Shown here: positions 34,612 to 46,364 of the stretch, piece after piece
Layout: each line of letters opens with the position of its first letter
Numbering within the stretch: position 1 is the stretch's first letter
NCBI GenBank assembly: GCA_034509735.1
Contig: JACGWO010000003.1
Location: 13,950,001-14,014,000, forward strand
Reading direction: 5' to 3'
DNA: 64,000 nt
Source: Sesamum alatum
Taxonomy: Eukaryota; Streptophyta; Magnoliopsida; Lamiales; Pedaliaceae
Notes under the pieces: generated by a model
Database searches by the model: none
What the model was told of the DNA's origin: nothing
The model's input: only the letters and a program-made list of their open reading frames with translations
Position numbers and translations under genes: made by a program

Positions 34612-35886
34612 TAAAACATGAGCCCAATCTCCTTTAATTAATAAATTCAATTTATAAATTAAAGCAATTCCAATTAAATTAATCCAATTAATTGAATCTT
34701 GTGTCATCCATCTAATGGATTATCCCATGTATAAATGCTCCAATCATTTATACTTTTCAGAATTAATTTAATCTAATTAAATTAATTCTTAGCTTCCGGA
34801 ATTAATTCCTTCACATCCACAGTGACTTGTGTGTGACTCTTTAGGATCACCCTCAACTAGACTTGGACTTGTGTCTAACATAATTGATTAACTAAATCTA
34901 TTTTAAATAATCATTTCTGATTAACCATTAATCATAAACGCCCAACACCATGGGTGGCCGTTTTGCAAGGTCCATGACACTAGAGACTAGGTGACTATTG
35001 GCGTGACCTTTAGGCTCCCGATTTCCATCAAGGTATGGTCTGTCCGTCTACCGTCTCTCGGCCTCAGTTAGGGCATGGAATTTGGCATCGGTTCCCATTT
35101 TGGATTAGGCATCTATGCTCAAAACTTGAGATTGCGTTCCCTCCATTGATCGACATAGAAAACCATTTCCTATTTGACCAATCACTGTGACCACAGGTTT
35201 AGAGCGCATAGGAGATACTGTTGTCATATGCTGATAGGGGATGTATTCTCTTCTCGGAACCCACCAGCCTCAATACACATTTTGACTGCACCGGATAAGG
35301 TTAAAGTGAGCATGTCCGAGACACAGTCACTTCTTGCCAAATACAAGATACATCCATCATGTGCATGTGACTGTAATGGTTCCTCAAGTTCGAGGATAAA
35401 TCCTGCATTATTGGAATTGGGAATTCTAGTCATACCGACCAAGCCTTCAAGATGTTCATATGACTATTCCCCGCCAAGTCAGTTGGACAACCCAGTCAAC
35501 CAATCCCCACTAAGATTTCATAGACGTCCAACATTTGTCTCCGATGAAACACGACAATCATTCAATGAATGCAATACTTAGTCCAAGTCTCTATAGGACT
35601 CTCCATGCCCACTCTTGAGGTCCTCGACTTGGAGTGTTTCAAACTAACCCTTAGAAATTGGTTTAATTGTTACCATCCAATGTGCAACCTAACTACATGA
35701 GTTATCCAATTGGTCTGTGGGCATTTGTTGTGACGTTAAAAACACCGTTTAATGTAATCAGTAAGTACAAAAAATACATGATGCCTACTTACCGTATTCA
35801 TCAAGAGAATATTACTTTAATAAAGATTGCTAAATAATTTCCAAAAATCACCAATTCAATTGGCTTTCTAGTGACCTATTCTAACA
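34612..35886 (-). repeat. Family L LTR fragment, reverse orientation
   Basis: Homologous to 57850-58351 plus 60368-61027. Shared landmarks include 'tggattatcccat', 'gtgtgtgactctttaggatc', 'cactagagactaggtga', 'accatttcctatt' and the terminus 'gacctattctaaca' at 35886, whose complement TGTTAGAATAGGT is the family's 5' terminus. The 3' half of the LTR (the part with the GATCC...TTCA end) is missing on the left side, so this copy is truncated. It preserves the uninterrupted form of the site where the forward LTR at 58352 inserted. Open frames here (35174-35581) are chance. Confidence 0.75.
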
Positions 35887-36373
35887 GGAATGAGTACCAT
35901 TTGTTCTTAAGTGATGGATCTAGAAGTTCTGTTCAATCTTAATATAGTGTGAAGACATATTTGGAGTGTCTGAGCCTTGTGATGCCAAGGATGGTAAAAA
36001 TCTGTGGGAGAAGACTGATTACATTCCCCCATTGCCTCCTAACTTGAAAACAAAGGAACAAGACCCAAAAGATCAAGGAATCCATTTGTTGGTGAAGAAC
36101 CAAGAAAAAAAAAAAAAAAAAAAGAAGAAAGAAAACAAGGAGAGCTAAAGATGAAGAGTTAACATTCGACTATTGTCTGTAAGTTTTATGGATGAACATG
36201 GCACAACAAAAAAGGTTGCACCTGAAGGAAGTTGTTGTAATTGACATTTTAACAATGTTAATTTGGAACAACAAATTAATCTAATAAGGTGGATGCCAAT
36301 TAAAAGGTGAATCATAGATTAGATGGTATTTTCATTTGTCCTGCATTAGAAAAATGAGGGATGTAGTTGAGCT
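35887..36373. other. Intergenic, nothing recognised
   Basis: Contains a poly-A/AG run (36107-36140) and a short Lys-rich frame, 35966-36148, with no recognisable domain. No further structure was seen. Confidence 0.4.
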
Positions 36374-36382
36374 TTATAATAA

Positions 36383-36808
36383 GGGTAAATTACAGTTACC
36401 TCCCTTGAGGTTTGGCATAATTACAAATACCCTCTCGTGGTTTGAAAAATTATAAATACCCCCCTAAGGTTTGTAATTTTTAACCAAAGGCCTGAAATTG
36501 ACCATTTTTTCCTTGAATTTTTTATTAAAAGTTGTAGAAAAATCAGCCGAGGAAAATTGCATTATTGTTGCTCTGTGTAAAACTTAAGAAACCCCTCTCT
36601 GCGCATTGTTGTCCAAAAACAATTTAAAAATTAAATAAAAAATAATTTAATGCATAAGGGCATTTTGGTCAGTTCACCCATAAAAATGGATGAAAATGTG
36701 TTATTTGTTAGACGGTTACAAACCTCTGGGGGGTATTTATAATTTTCAAACAACGAGGGGGTATTTGTAATTATATCAAACCTCAGGGGAGGTAGCTGTA
36801 ATTTACCC
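36383..36808. mobile_element. MULE-like MITE, family M1, 9-bp target duplication
   Basis: A 426-bp element. Left arm GGGTAAATTACAGTTACCTC; complement of the right arm GGGTAAATTACAGCTACCTC; the arms remain similar for about 90 bp ('ggtttggcataattacaaat' versus 'ggtttgatataattacaaat'). The perfect direct repeat ttataataa flanks it at 36374-36382 and 36809-36817. The interior includes 'aaacccctctctgcgcattg' and matches the interior of the copy at 57027-57451 in the opposite orientation. No coding capacity. Confidence 0.85.
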
Positions 36809-37023
36809 TTATAATAATGTATAGAGTTGGGGTTGTGAGAGTCAAAACTGACTATCACTTGCCCCACGTAGGAAATTCTTGAAAAAGGAAGTTCCTTATA
36901 TTGTAAGTTTAAAGTTCAACTTGTGTTTGAAGTGTTATTGGAGATACGAGTGAACTTGTAGAAACCCCACATGTGGGCTGCCGCCCGCCCGACCCATCCG
37001 GGCCTGGCTCCAGCCACGAGTGT

Positions 37024-38083
37024 TAGGGCGAATATCTTAGAGTATGTTTGGTTGGATGTAAAAGTGGAGGTATAGGAGAAGTGGAAGTAAAAGGGGATGT
37101 ATAAGAAAAAGTTTAGTGTTTGGTTTGGAGGAAGAGATGGAGGGGAAGTAAAACTGGATGTATATGAAACTTCTCCAGAGTCCAATTTCATTTTCGTCCG
37201 AAATTGGGCGAGAAAGTGGAAGTATAAGGCTAAAAAGACAAAAATATACATATTTTCTTTTTATTTACTCTATTACCCTTATATATATATATATCTATTT
37301 CCCTCCAATTCTTTTCTCCTTCCCACTGATCATACCGTACATAATCACCAGAGAAAAGATAACCAAATCGCTAGAAAAACTACCACGTCGAAGTCAACAA
37401 TCCGGTAAACATACTTTGTATTTGCGATTTTTCAAAAAAAATTTGCTAATTTGCTATTAATCTTGATTGAATAATCCTTTTCCCTAATCGTGTTCCCTTT
37501 TTCCTAATCGGCGTTCCTTCTACGTTATTTGTGGATGTGGTTCTTTACTTTTTGAAGAATCCTGTGGAAATGCGTGCCTTCTTTGCATTGCCTTATCCAA
37601 TGCGTCTGGATATGATATACAAACTTATTTTTGGTACCAACAAAGGCGCTGATATTTGCATTTGAATTATTTATTTGAGGGTGTTGGTAGTAATTTTTAT
37701 TTTATTTAAATGGAATAGTTAGAATAAATGAATAATATTCGTTTTGATGAATATTTTTATTAGTAAAATTGAAATTATTGTTCTTGTTTGATATATATTT
37801 TTATTAATAAGGTTTTTAAATATTTGATATTAGTATAATATTAACTTGTTTATTTTCTGCTACGAAATGAAGTGAAAGGGTTAAACTGTAAAATTACAAA
37901 ACTTAGTCTTTTCTTTTCAATCTATTTTTCTCGTACCAAACAAGGGGAAGTATTTGAGATTTACTTCCCTTCCAATCATACCAAACAACTTGAAGGAAAA
38001 CTATTATTCTTTCCCTCCCCCTCCCCCTCCCCCTTTCACTTCCCCTTTCCACTCATATGAACCAAACGAACCCTTAGTCTCAG
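37024..38083. mobile_element. TIR element with 'gtttggttggatg' arms
   Basis: The left arm begins near 37038 with 'agagtatgtttggttggatg'; the complement of the right arm reads 'agggttcgtttggttcatat' ending near 38074. Both continue with purine-rich blocks (gtggaagtaaaagggg; gtggaaaggggaagtg), and the arms reappear as 'gtttggtttggaggaagaga' and 'gtttggtatgattggaaggg', so the arms are about 120 bp. Starts of the 'gggttcgtttgg' type are common in plant non-autonomous elements. I could not define a target duplication, so the superfamily (possibly hAT or PIF) is open. The interior is unrecognised. Confidence 0.5.
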
Positions 38084-38253
38084 TATATATCTTTTTGCAG
38101 CAAAAATATTTGAATTTCAAAAACATTTTGTAACAATAGAAACATTTCTGGCATTTTATTTGTAATTGTTGAAACATATGGCCGATACTGATACACGTTT
38201 GTAACAATAGAGACATTACGAACGTTTCTGTTAGTTACAAATCACAACATTAT

Positions 38254-38472
38254 TGTTATTCGGTTGAACACGATCTGTTACGATACCACTCTTATTAGAT
38301 AAGTTTACATTTCCATTTCTGTAAACAACATATCTAATTGTGTTTCGTATTTGTGTTCCAAACGGTTTATGTTGCAAACTATGTCTGATTTTACAAAACT
38401 GTAAAATTTGGTGTTATCCAAATTGTGTTTCTTAATTTTCAAAACACTGTCTTGGCGCCATTGTTTCCAACA
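38254..38472 (+). repeat. 5' LTR of copia C1
   Basis: About 219 bp beginning TGTTATTCGGTTGAAC and ending TTTCCAACA. It aligns with 42894-43101 through blocks such as 'aagtttacatttc', 'aaacaacatatctaa' and 'gtaaaatttggtgttat'. Confidence 0.75.
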
Positions 38473-38597
38473 ATCTTGAGAAATTATATTTTCTTGAAAA
38501 TAGAATGTGTTAAAATTTGGTACCATTTTTTGAATTGGTTTTGGAAAAAATTAAACTCGATTTTACATTAACTTCCACTTTTTTCTGAAAATTAAAA

Positions 38598-39410
38598 TGG
38601 CTGACAATGTTCCTATTGTTGTTCCTATCTCCTCTGTGGTTATGCCAAAAGTCGGCTCATTCGATCCTTTGGATAAGTTTTGGGCCAGTTCTTCAAGCGC
38701 TGGCAACAACGAATGAAGATTTGGTTGATGATGAAAGGGCTTTTGATGGTGATTCAGGTGACTAAACCTGAACCAACCTATACTAAACCCAAAATTATCG
38801 AGATTGTGCAGTGGACTGACCTTGATCAAATAGGTCGAGAGGCTATTTTGTCAGCATTGTCAAATACACTCTTTGATGTCTATTGTTCTGACTTGTACAC
38901 TGCAAAATCGTTATGGGATGAGTTGGACAAGAAATGTAATGCTAAAGAGTAAGGGCTCGAGAAGTATTCTTTTTTCAAGTTCTTGAAGTATCAGATGGTC
39001 AAGGGGAAGTCTGTAACTGAAGACTCATGAGCTAATTAACCTGGAACATGCCCTTTCTGATGTTGAGATGAAGCTTTCTGAGAGATTTATGTTCATGTCA
39101 ATAGTTGACAAATTTTCCAAGTCATGGGAAAGATTTGGTATGACACCTAAACACCAGAAAGACAGGTTGTCTCTAGATGATCTCATGATAGCAATTAGTA
39201 TTGAGCAACCCCGGGCTAATTTAATTGATGGTAAAAAGAAAGTGAATAATGTGAATACGAATTCTAAAAAGATTGGTAAAGGCAAGGCCATTTAAGTCAA
39301 AGAAATCAAAAGTAAACAAACCGTGCTAGAACTGTGGGCAGGTTGGATACTAGGCCAAGAATTATCCTAATAAAAAGGCCAAGATTGAGAAGACAACCAT
39401 CAATATGGTT
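38598..39410 (+). pseudogene. gag remnant of copia C1
   Basis: Starts at ATG 38598 (reading MADNVPIVVP) with a stop soon after. Recognisable copia Gag pieces follow: 38821-38952 (DQIGREAILSALSN, TAKSLWDELDKKCNAKE), 39068-39295 (ELINLEHALSDVEMKLSERF just before it, then KDRLSLDDLMIAISIEQ), and a zinc-knuckle-like piece near 39322-39370 (ctgtgggcaggttggatact). The frames differ and stops occur at 38951 and 39293. Nonfunctional. Confidence 0.75.
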
Positions 39411-39479
39411 GTGGGAGGGCCTAACGATGCTAGCACCTTAAGAGTAGTAGAAAGATATGTCTCTATACAATCCGAACAC

Positions 39480-40900
39480 CTAACTATTTATGAACCATTT
39501 AATTGGTTGATTAACAGTGGAGAAAATGTGCATATTTGTGCTGATAAATTACTTTTTATGTCTTATATCAATGGAAGGACAATGAGCATGGACAACTCCA
39601 GTATTGCTAAAGTATTTGGGATATGAAGCGTGGACTTGAATTTTCTTCGGGGGCGCATTCTGTCTCTGAAAATGGTGCACCATGTCCCCACTGTTAGGAG
39701 GAACATAATTAGTGGTTATGTATTGGCTAGTGAGGGTTGTGAGCTTACTTTCAAGTTTAATAAAGTTGTAGTTTTACGATTTGGTGTATTTGTTGGCAAA
39801 TGTCATGTCGTCGTGGAATTTTTAAAATTCGTGTTGACAATAATAAGTTCAAGTTTCTGATCCTATTTTGTTGAATGTTGATAATCTTCTTTATGGCATA
39901 GTAGATTACGTTATTTAAATCTAGGTTCGGTCAAATGTATGATGAACCTCAATTTTAATACCTAGTTATAATGTTGAATAAGATACAAATGTCATGTATG
40001 TGTGGAAGCTAAACAAGTTAGGAAGTCTTATCATTTAGTAAATAGGAATTCAGAAATATTTGAATTAGTTCACACGGATATTTATGAGTTAAATGGAGTT
40101 ATAACAAGGGACCTTAAAAGATACTGTTATGTCTATCTCATTAGAAACAAAGATGAATCCTTAGAAAAGTTTATTTGTTTAAGAATGAGCAGAAACCCAA
40201 ATTGGTAACAAACTTAAAAGACTAAGGTTTGATAGGGGAGGATAATATGAATCGAGTGCATTTAGTGAATGTTTCCAAAATTTTGGCATTATTCATGAAG
40301 AAACTTCTCCGTATTCACCATCCTCAAACGAAATAGTAGAACGGAAGACTAGAACATCTTATGGACATGATCAACAGTTTGTTAATCACTTCCGGATTAC
40401 CCAAGTATTTGTGGGGAGAGTCTTTGAATACGACTTGCCATATTCTGAATAGAGTCCCTCTGAAATACAATACAAGTACTCCTTTCGAATTGTGGAAATG
40501 TAGGACATCAAGCCTAAAATACTTGCTCGTGTGGGGGTGCCTTGCAAAAGTGCTAGTCCCTAAACACAAGAGAAAGAAGGTAGGCTCTAAGACTATTGAT
40601 GTCGTGTTTCTTGGTTATGCAAAAACAAGCTATGCCCTACGTTATTTGGGTATTAATTCAGAAATTCTAGGTATAGAGGTTAATACAATAGTGGAATTTC
40701 GTGATGCTAATTTCCTAGAAGAAGTGTTTCCGATAAAATGGGGAATAACTCAAAGTGTTTCTTTAGATTATTCACTAACCTATGTATTTATTCTTGGTCA
40801 TGTGAAAAAGATGACAAATGTGGGGGTAGGTCCTAGTAGTTCAAGTGAAACTCATGAAGAGTTGGATGAACCTGGACGGAGTAAAAGGGCTAGAATCGTT
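39480..40900 (+). pseudogene. Protease and integrase remnants of copia C1
   Basis: Protease: 39491-39626 contains NWLINSGENVHICADK, where the copia active-site D-S-G reads N-S-G. Integrase: pre-core 40002-40208 (KSYHLVNRNSEIFELVHTDI and a broken core), then the DRGGEYES-type piece near 40229-40255. The long open frame 40361-41044 starts MDMINSLLITSGLPKYLWGE and gives the integrase C-terminal segment with LVWGCLAKVLVP and VFLGYA. Stops separate the parts, for example at 40207 and 40246. Confidence 0.8.
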
Positions 40901-40959
40901 AAGGATTTTGGAAGTGATTTTATCACTTACAATATCGAGGATGATCCTGTAATATTCAA

Positions 40960-42450
40960 AGATGTAATGACTTCATCTGAAGCCAAAAAGTGGAAGGTAG
41001 CTATCAAAAATGAGATGGACTCCATAGTCTCTAATAGAACATGAGAATTAGTCGATCTCCCTCTGGGGTGTACTACTATTAGATGTAAGTGGATTTTCAA
41101 AAAGAAACTGAAGTCTGATGGGACCATAGATACGTTTAAAGCCAGGTTGGTTGCACTTGCTGGTGTATAACTTTCCGAATTCACCAAATGGATGTTAAAA
41201 CTACGTTCCTGTATGGTGAACTCGAGGCGAAAATATACATGGATCAGCCTGAGGGATTTGTAGCTCATGGAATGAGTGGAAACTTTGTAAACTTGTTAAG
41301 TCGCTTTATAGATTAAAACAAGCTCCCAAATAGTGACATGAAAACTTTGATAAAACTATTTTGTCGTTTGGCGTCAGTGTTAATGAGAGTGATAAGTCTA
41401 TTTACTATAAGGTTAATGTATAATCTATGCCTGTATGTAGATGGCATTCTGTCAATAGGATCTAACTTAGAACTAATCATCGAAACCAAGTCATTCTTGA
41501 AAGATAATTTTGACATGAAGGTATGGGTCAGACAATTGTAATTCTTGACATCAAGTTGATTTGGTCAACTGATGGTCTAGAAATTTCTCAATCTCATTAT
41601 ATTTGAGAAAATTATTGAGAAATTTGGCTATAAAGATTGTAGAATTGAAAAGATGCCTTATGATCCTCCGATGGCTCTTTTCAATAATGAAAGTGGTGTA
41701 TCGGTTTCTCAACTAAAGTATTTGCAAATCATTGGGAGTTTGCAGTATTTAGCGAATGGCTTGAGACCAAATATATCTTTTTCTGTCTCAAAGCTTGCTA
41801 GATTCACTAGTTGTCCTGATAGAACCTTTCGACGAGCTTTGGATAGGGTTCTTAGGTAGCTTAATGACACAACATCACTGGCTATACATTATGGCAGGTT
41901 TTCCTTCTGTTCTTTAGGATATAGTGATGCTAGCTAGATAGCCCAAAACTCGGGTAGCAATGGGTGTACGAGATATGTATTTACCTTATGTGCGGGCGCT
42001 ATCTCCTGAAAGTCTACATAAAACACTTTGATAACTCGGTCTACTTTTGAAACCAAATTATGTGCGTTGGACATGACTAGGACAGAGGCAGAATGGTTGT
42101 ATGGGTTGTTGGTAAAACTTCCTATTGTAAGCTAGCCTTTTCCGCCTATTGCAATGCATTGTGATAGCTAAACCATAATTGCAAAGATAAGGAGTCGTAA
42201 GTACAACCAAAAGACCTAAAGACCATCCAAGTTAGAATCAAGTCTATGAGGAGTTTGTGTCGGACAGAGTAATCAGGGTTGACTTTGTGAGAACAAAGGA
42301 CAATGTGGTCGCTCCTTTGACAAAAGGACTTGATCTGTCGTTAGTGCAAAAATCTAAATTGGGGATGGGACTTTTACAAACTAAAGTGATGTAGTTACGA
42401 TAGCAACCCAACTTTCTAAATGGAGATCCCATGTTAAATGTGGTATTAAC
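40960..42450 (+). pseudogene. Reverse transcriptase/RNase H remnants of copia C1
   Basis: Begins in the same frame as the end of integrase with EAKKWKVAIKNEMDSI, then KWIFKKKLKSDGTIDTFKAR near 41090-41150 in a shifted frame. The catalytic YVDD is changed to YVDG (41434-41445) inside the frame 41338-41541. Next come a primer-grip/connection segment 41653-41859 (YLQIIGSLQYLANGLRPNISF) and an RNase H fragment near 41920 (GYSDAS then a stop). Several stops make the product impossible. Confidence 0.8.
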
Positions 42451-42893
42451 AAGTCATAGAGTATATCTGAGCACCTAATTCTAGATTGATACTTTGTATG
42501 TGGAGTCTATCCCCTGTAATTATGGAATGTGCTGTAAACTACTAGTATAGTAAGAGTACAACTTTGAATGGGGTTGAGTCTTTTAGAAGAGATGAAAGCA
42601 GTGCATCCTTGGAGATGCCCAACTAAGTGAATTTAGTTGTTTCACAGCAACTAAAGAATGAGTTTTTCCTGAAAGCATTCATGAACAGGAAAGACACATG
42701 GCCTATAGTGTCAACCCTAAATATCAACACATAGCCCGTAGCTTATTGTCACTGGCTAACATTGTCGCAACCACAGGCTCAAATTCAAGGCTTATTTCTA
42801 TTTAACCCAGTGGCACCCAAGTCAGATGATGTCGTACCCAATGCATGACTGGAACGACGCATCTAATTTTTTCAAGGTAAGCAGATTGGGATC

Positions 42894-43101
42894 TGTAATT
42901 CGGTTGAACTAGAGTTGTTACAATACAACTCATATCATATAAGTTTACATTTCTATTTCTATAAACAACATATCTAACTGTGTTTGTGTTCCAAATGGTT
43001 TATTTGCAAACTGTATTTGATTTTACGAAATTGTAAAATTTGGTGTTATTCAAATTGTGATTATTGACTTTTAAAACATAGCCTTGGAGCTATTGTTTAC
43101 A
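42894..43101 (+). repeat. 3' LTR of copia C1
   Basis: About 208 bp beginning TGTAATTCGGTTGAAC, preceded by a weak purine tract (aaggtaagcagattgggatc), and ending ATTGTTTACA. It pairs with the 5' LTR at 38254-38472. Confidence 0.75.
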
Positions 43102-43760
43102 ATAGAAGTTTGCAAAGGAATTTCCTCCTGAGGCTCATGGCATTCCTCTACCACAATCTCAACCAGAGGAGTTGACATAGGTAACATATATATTCCTCCT
43201 TTGTCACAACCACAATCTCAGACTGCAACACATATTCCCCCTAAGATGACTGTAAGTGTGATATATTTTGAATTTTTTGCTATTTGTAATTACAACTTTT
43301 GTTGATTTTAGACAAGGAAGAAAACACCAGCAAATCCACTATAATAGTTGTTGAACCTCTTGTTACTGCAGTAAGGATTCATGTCCCATTTTTTTCATCT
43401 AATTTATTTTACAATTACTAATCTGCATTCTGAAACAGGGGAGAAAAGTCACAAGACGTTCAAACAGGGGTGCCAAAAACAAGCAATGTGAACCTTCTAT
43501 TCAATATGTAAGTCAAATTCTTGTTGTTTTGCATGCGTTTTTTAATGATACTTGGTTTTTTTATGTTGTTTTTATACTTGTGAAATTATTTTTACATTTG
43601 AAATAACTTCCATATATTTGAAAGTTCAAGACATGCCACAATAATTGTCCCTGCATCTTCATCTGCAAATGCTTCGCATGCTTTTGTGTCCAATCCCAAT
43701 ATCAACCCATCTCAACTTGGAAAAAAGTATGTCAAAGTTTCAGAAAATGAAATCCAAGGG
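43102..43760 (+). other. Exon-like remnants of an unknown gene
   Basis: Short coding-like pieces, each bounded by splice-like sites: about 43190-43248 ending before gtaagtgt; about 43310-43372 (acaaggaagaaaacaccag) after 'tttag'; and about 43440-43500 (gggagaaaagtcacaagacg) followed by gtaagtc. The last reads as basic peptides of GRKVTRRSNRGAKNKQ type. The pattern suggests the 3' part of a gene or transposase gene interrupted by copia C1. I do not recognise the protein. Confidence 0.35.
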
Positions 43761-44455
43761 TAGGGAGAATGGTACTTGATCTAGACATTTGTTGGTTTTG
43801 GTGATTTGTAGTTGTTGGCAATATACGAATTCTGAAGAGGTTTTAAAGCGTGATTTCACTGTCCTTAAAGTGAAATTCTTCCCCACTATATGATTGTTGT
43901 CGGGTTAAGCAAACTTCTAGGATACGATAAAAGCAACCGAGGCTTGCCGGACAACAATTTAGGAAGCCTCATTTCAAGAACAACTCATAAAAGTAAAAAT
44001 ATAAAGTAAAAGAATCTTGTGAACATTGAAGTGTGTATTATGCCACTTGATTTCATCTATATATAGAAATTTAAATGTCTTTTTCAGAAAATATGCAACT
44101 CAATTATACCTCCTTAATTTAAAAGTTGTAACAACCAGGAAAACACCTTTTTTTGATCAGATGCTTCTGGAAAGCAACTTTAATGTTGCAGCTTTAAAGT
44201 GTTTCCAGAAAAAGTCATCTTCTTTAAGCAAAATGCTATATATTATTTGCAACCTTTTATAAGAGAATAAAATAATTATAAAACATAATTTATGAAAATG
44301 AAATAGCTGGATAACGTGCATGTGCCACGTTTTCAAGTGTCAAGTGCCAAGTGAATTCAAATATTGAATAATATATATATATATATATATATATAAATTC
44401 CCTTATTTTCTTAATTATTCCCTCCAATTTTCATTTTAAACTTTAAGATGGATAA
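43761..44455. other. Intergenic, with (TA)n repeat at 44369-44395
   Basis: No gene recognised. A TA-dinucleotide run of about 13 units lies at 44369-44395. Confidence 0.5.
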
Positions 44456-45803
44456 TCTATACTATATATAAGAGTATGAATCCACAAAGTGTTTGTTCCC
44501 TATTTTGAAAGGACAATCATGCCCATACTTAAGTCTTTTAATAATAAAAAAGATTAGTTATAAAAGAATAAAATTTTGTCAAAAAAAAAAAAAAAAAGAA
44601 AACTATCTAGTAGTCCTTATTGCTCTAAACTACTTAGAAAATGGATAATATATCCAGCTAAGACAATAAATATGCAAATAATATTTCAACACAATTACTT
44701 TGCTAGAAGAAATCTTAATTATATTAAGAAAATTTTAATTTACTATGGCACATCAAAATTTTAAATAAATAATAGATGAATAATATATAAAATTTAAATC
44801 TAAACCTAAATCTATCTATCTATATATAATAACAAATAAATATGAAAATTTAATTACAAATAAAAATTATCAATCTGATTAAATTAGAAGTGTTATAAAA
44901 TTATAAAAATTGACTCTGTACTAATTAATTTTATTTTGATATTAATAGGTAAAAAATATCATGTCCCCTCCACCCCCAAGAATTGAGATTAAAGGAGAGT
45001 GTAAACAATAATATAATAAATAACTAAATTTAAAATCTTACTATAGAGTAGTAAATACAATCGACATAATTATAGGCCCTCATGAGACAAATAGAAGTAT
45101 TTTGATGCCTTAAAAGGGTTTAGTCAATTTAAATCAAGTTTTTATTAAAAATAACTAAAAAATTAGTATAATATCATGAATCAATTAAAGAAAAAGCTAG
45201 AAATAAAAGATATTGATAAGAAATAACAAAAGGGAAAATATAGAGTTGGATAATATACTACAAAAAATACGCAATATGTTGATGAATTAGCGTACAAGTA
45301 TTAAACAATAATTTTAAAAGTAAAATTTCAAAATATATAGATAGGCATAATAAAACCTACAATAACAATTGATCAATTTTATTAAATTAGAATTTCTTAT
45401 AAAAACAAATAAAATATAAGGAGTTCTGACTAATCAATTTTATTTTCATATTGAATTTTTGAATATTAGTATTTTTATTGTCATATTAATTGATTTGATA
45501 CAGATAATGAAATATAATCATTAGTGGATACGAAATGTAAAATTTCAAATTTTGTGAATTTGTTTTTATTTAATAGTACCAACTAAATTTAAAAAGTGAA
45601 TTACAAATACTAAAATTAAATAGTTTCCTTATCAACTAAAACAATTATTATCAATTTATTTGAAAATATAATTATATATAGTAATGTTTCGATGACATAA
45701 ACATAAATATTATGAACTCAATATTTTTATAACTAATTATAAATGATATATTTACCTCTAAAAATATAATTCTACATGTGCATCGCACGTCATACTTCCT
45801 AGT
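44456..45803 (+). mobile_element. Non-autonomous Helitron
   Basis: A 1348-bp AT-rich element. The 5' end TCTATACTATATATAAG is preceded by A (44455), and the 3' end CTAGT (45799-45803) is followed by T, the A/T insertion context of Helitrons. Just upstream of CTAGT is a short palindrome GTGCATCGCAC (about 45778-45789), the expected 3' hairpin. No Rep/helicase gene, no terminal inverted repeats and no target duplication were seen, all in keeping with a small Helitron. A related 5' end occurs at about 27964 on the minus strand. Confidence 0.7.
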
Positions 45804-45857
45804 TCTTCATTAAGCACTTAAAACTTAATTAAACTTTCATGTGGGACATAGAATATA

Positions 45858-46355
45858 GGGTTAATTACACTTACACCCCCTCTGAGAATGTATAATTACA
45901 CTTTCCCCCAAAAAAAAATTGAAATTACACTTACACCCCCTCCGAAAATTCTCTGTTTACACCTGACCCCATCCGTTAGAGTTTGGATGAAAAATGTTCA
46001 CGTCAACAAAAATAATTATACAAATTTTCAATTTTTCCCATCATTTAACATTCGCATGTATATTTTTGTACTTATAAGAGGATAAGTGTAACGTATATGT
46101 ATGGAGTGAGGCCAATATTATTATATTTTTTCCTTATAAGTACAAAATTATTGCACGAGAATGTTAAATAAGAGGTAAAATTGAAAATTTATGTAATTAT
46201 TTTTATTGAAATGAATATTTTCCGCCCAAACTTTAACGAATGGAGGTCAGGTGTAAACAAAGAATTTTTAGAGGGGGTGTAAATGTAATTTCAAAACTTC
46301 CTTGGGGGAAAGTGTAATTATGCATTTTCAGAGGGGGTCTAAATGTAATTAACCC
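45858..46355. mobile_element. Near-palindromic MULE-like MITE, perfect 9-bp target duplication
   Basis: A 498-bp element whose two halves are inverted copies along almost the whole length. Left start GGGTTAATTACACTTACACC; complement of the right end GGGTTAATTACATTTAGACC. Shared inner blocks include 'gtttacacctgacccc' and 'acctgacctccattcgtta' forms. The perfect direct repeat tagaatata lies at 45849-45857 and 46356-46364. No coding capacity; transcribed, it would form a long hairpin of about 220 bp per arm. Confidence 0.85.
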
Positions 46356-46364
46356 TAGAATATA

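Larger units (their letters stand above)
38254..43101 (+). mobile_element. Decayed Ty1/copia element (C1)
   Basis: A 4.85-kb element with two recognisable LTRs and the copia gene order gag, protease, integrase, RT-RNase H. All genes carry stops and frameshifts, and active-site residues are changed in protease and RT. LTR divergence is obvious by eye. I did not find a convincing 5-bp target duplication. It appears to interrupt older sequence of unknown type that resumes at 43102. Confidence 0.8.

Noticed and set aside
35174..35581. Plus-strand frame of 135 codons
   Set aside because: It lies wholly within a reverse-oriented LTR fragment, and the homologous LTR has a different frame pattern.
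37097..37460. Overlapping plus-strand frames of about 100 codons
   Set aside because: They start in the purine-rich arm of a TIR element; no recognisable domain.
38254..43101. Target duplication for copia C1
   Set aside because: Bases beside the LTR ends do not match convincingly (attat on the left, ataga on the right), so none is reported.
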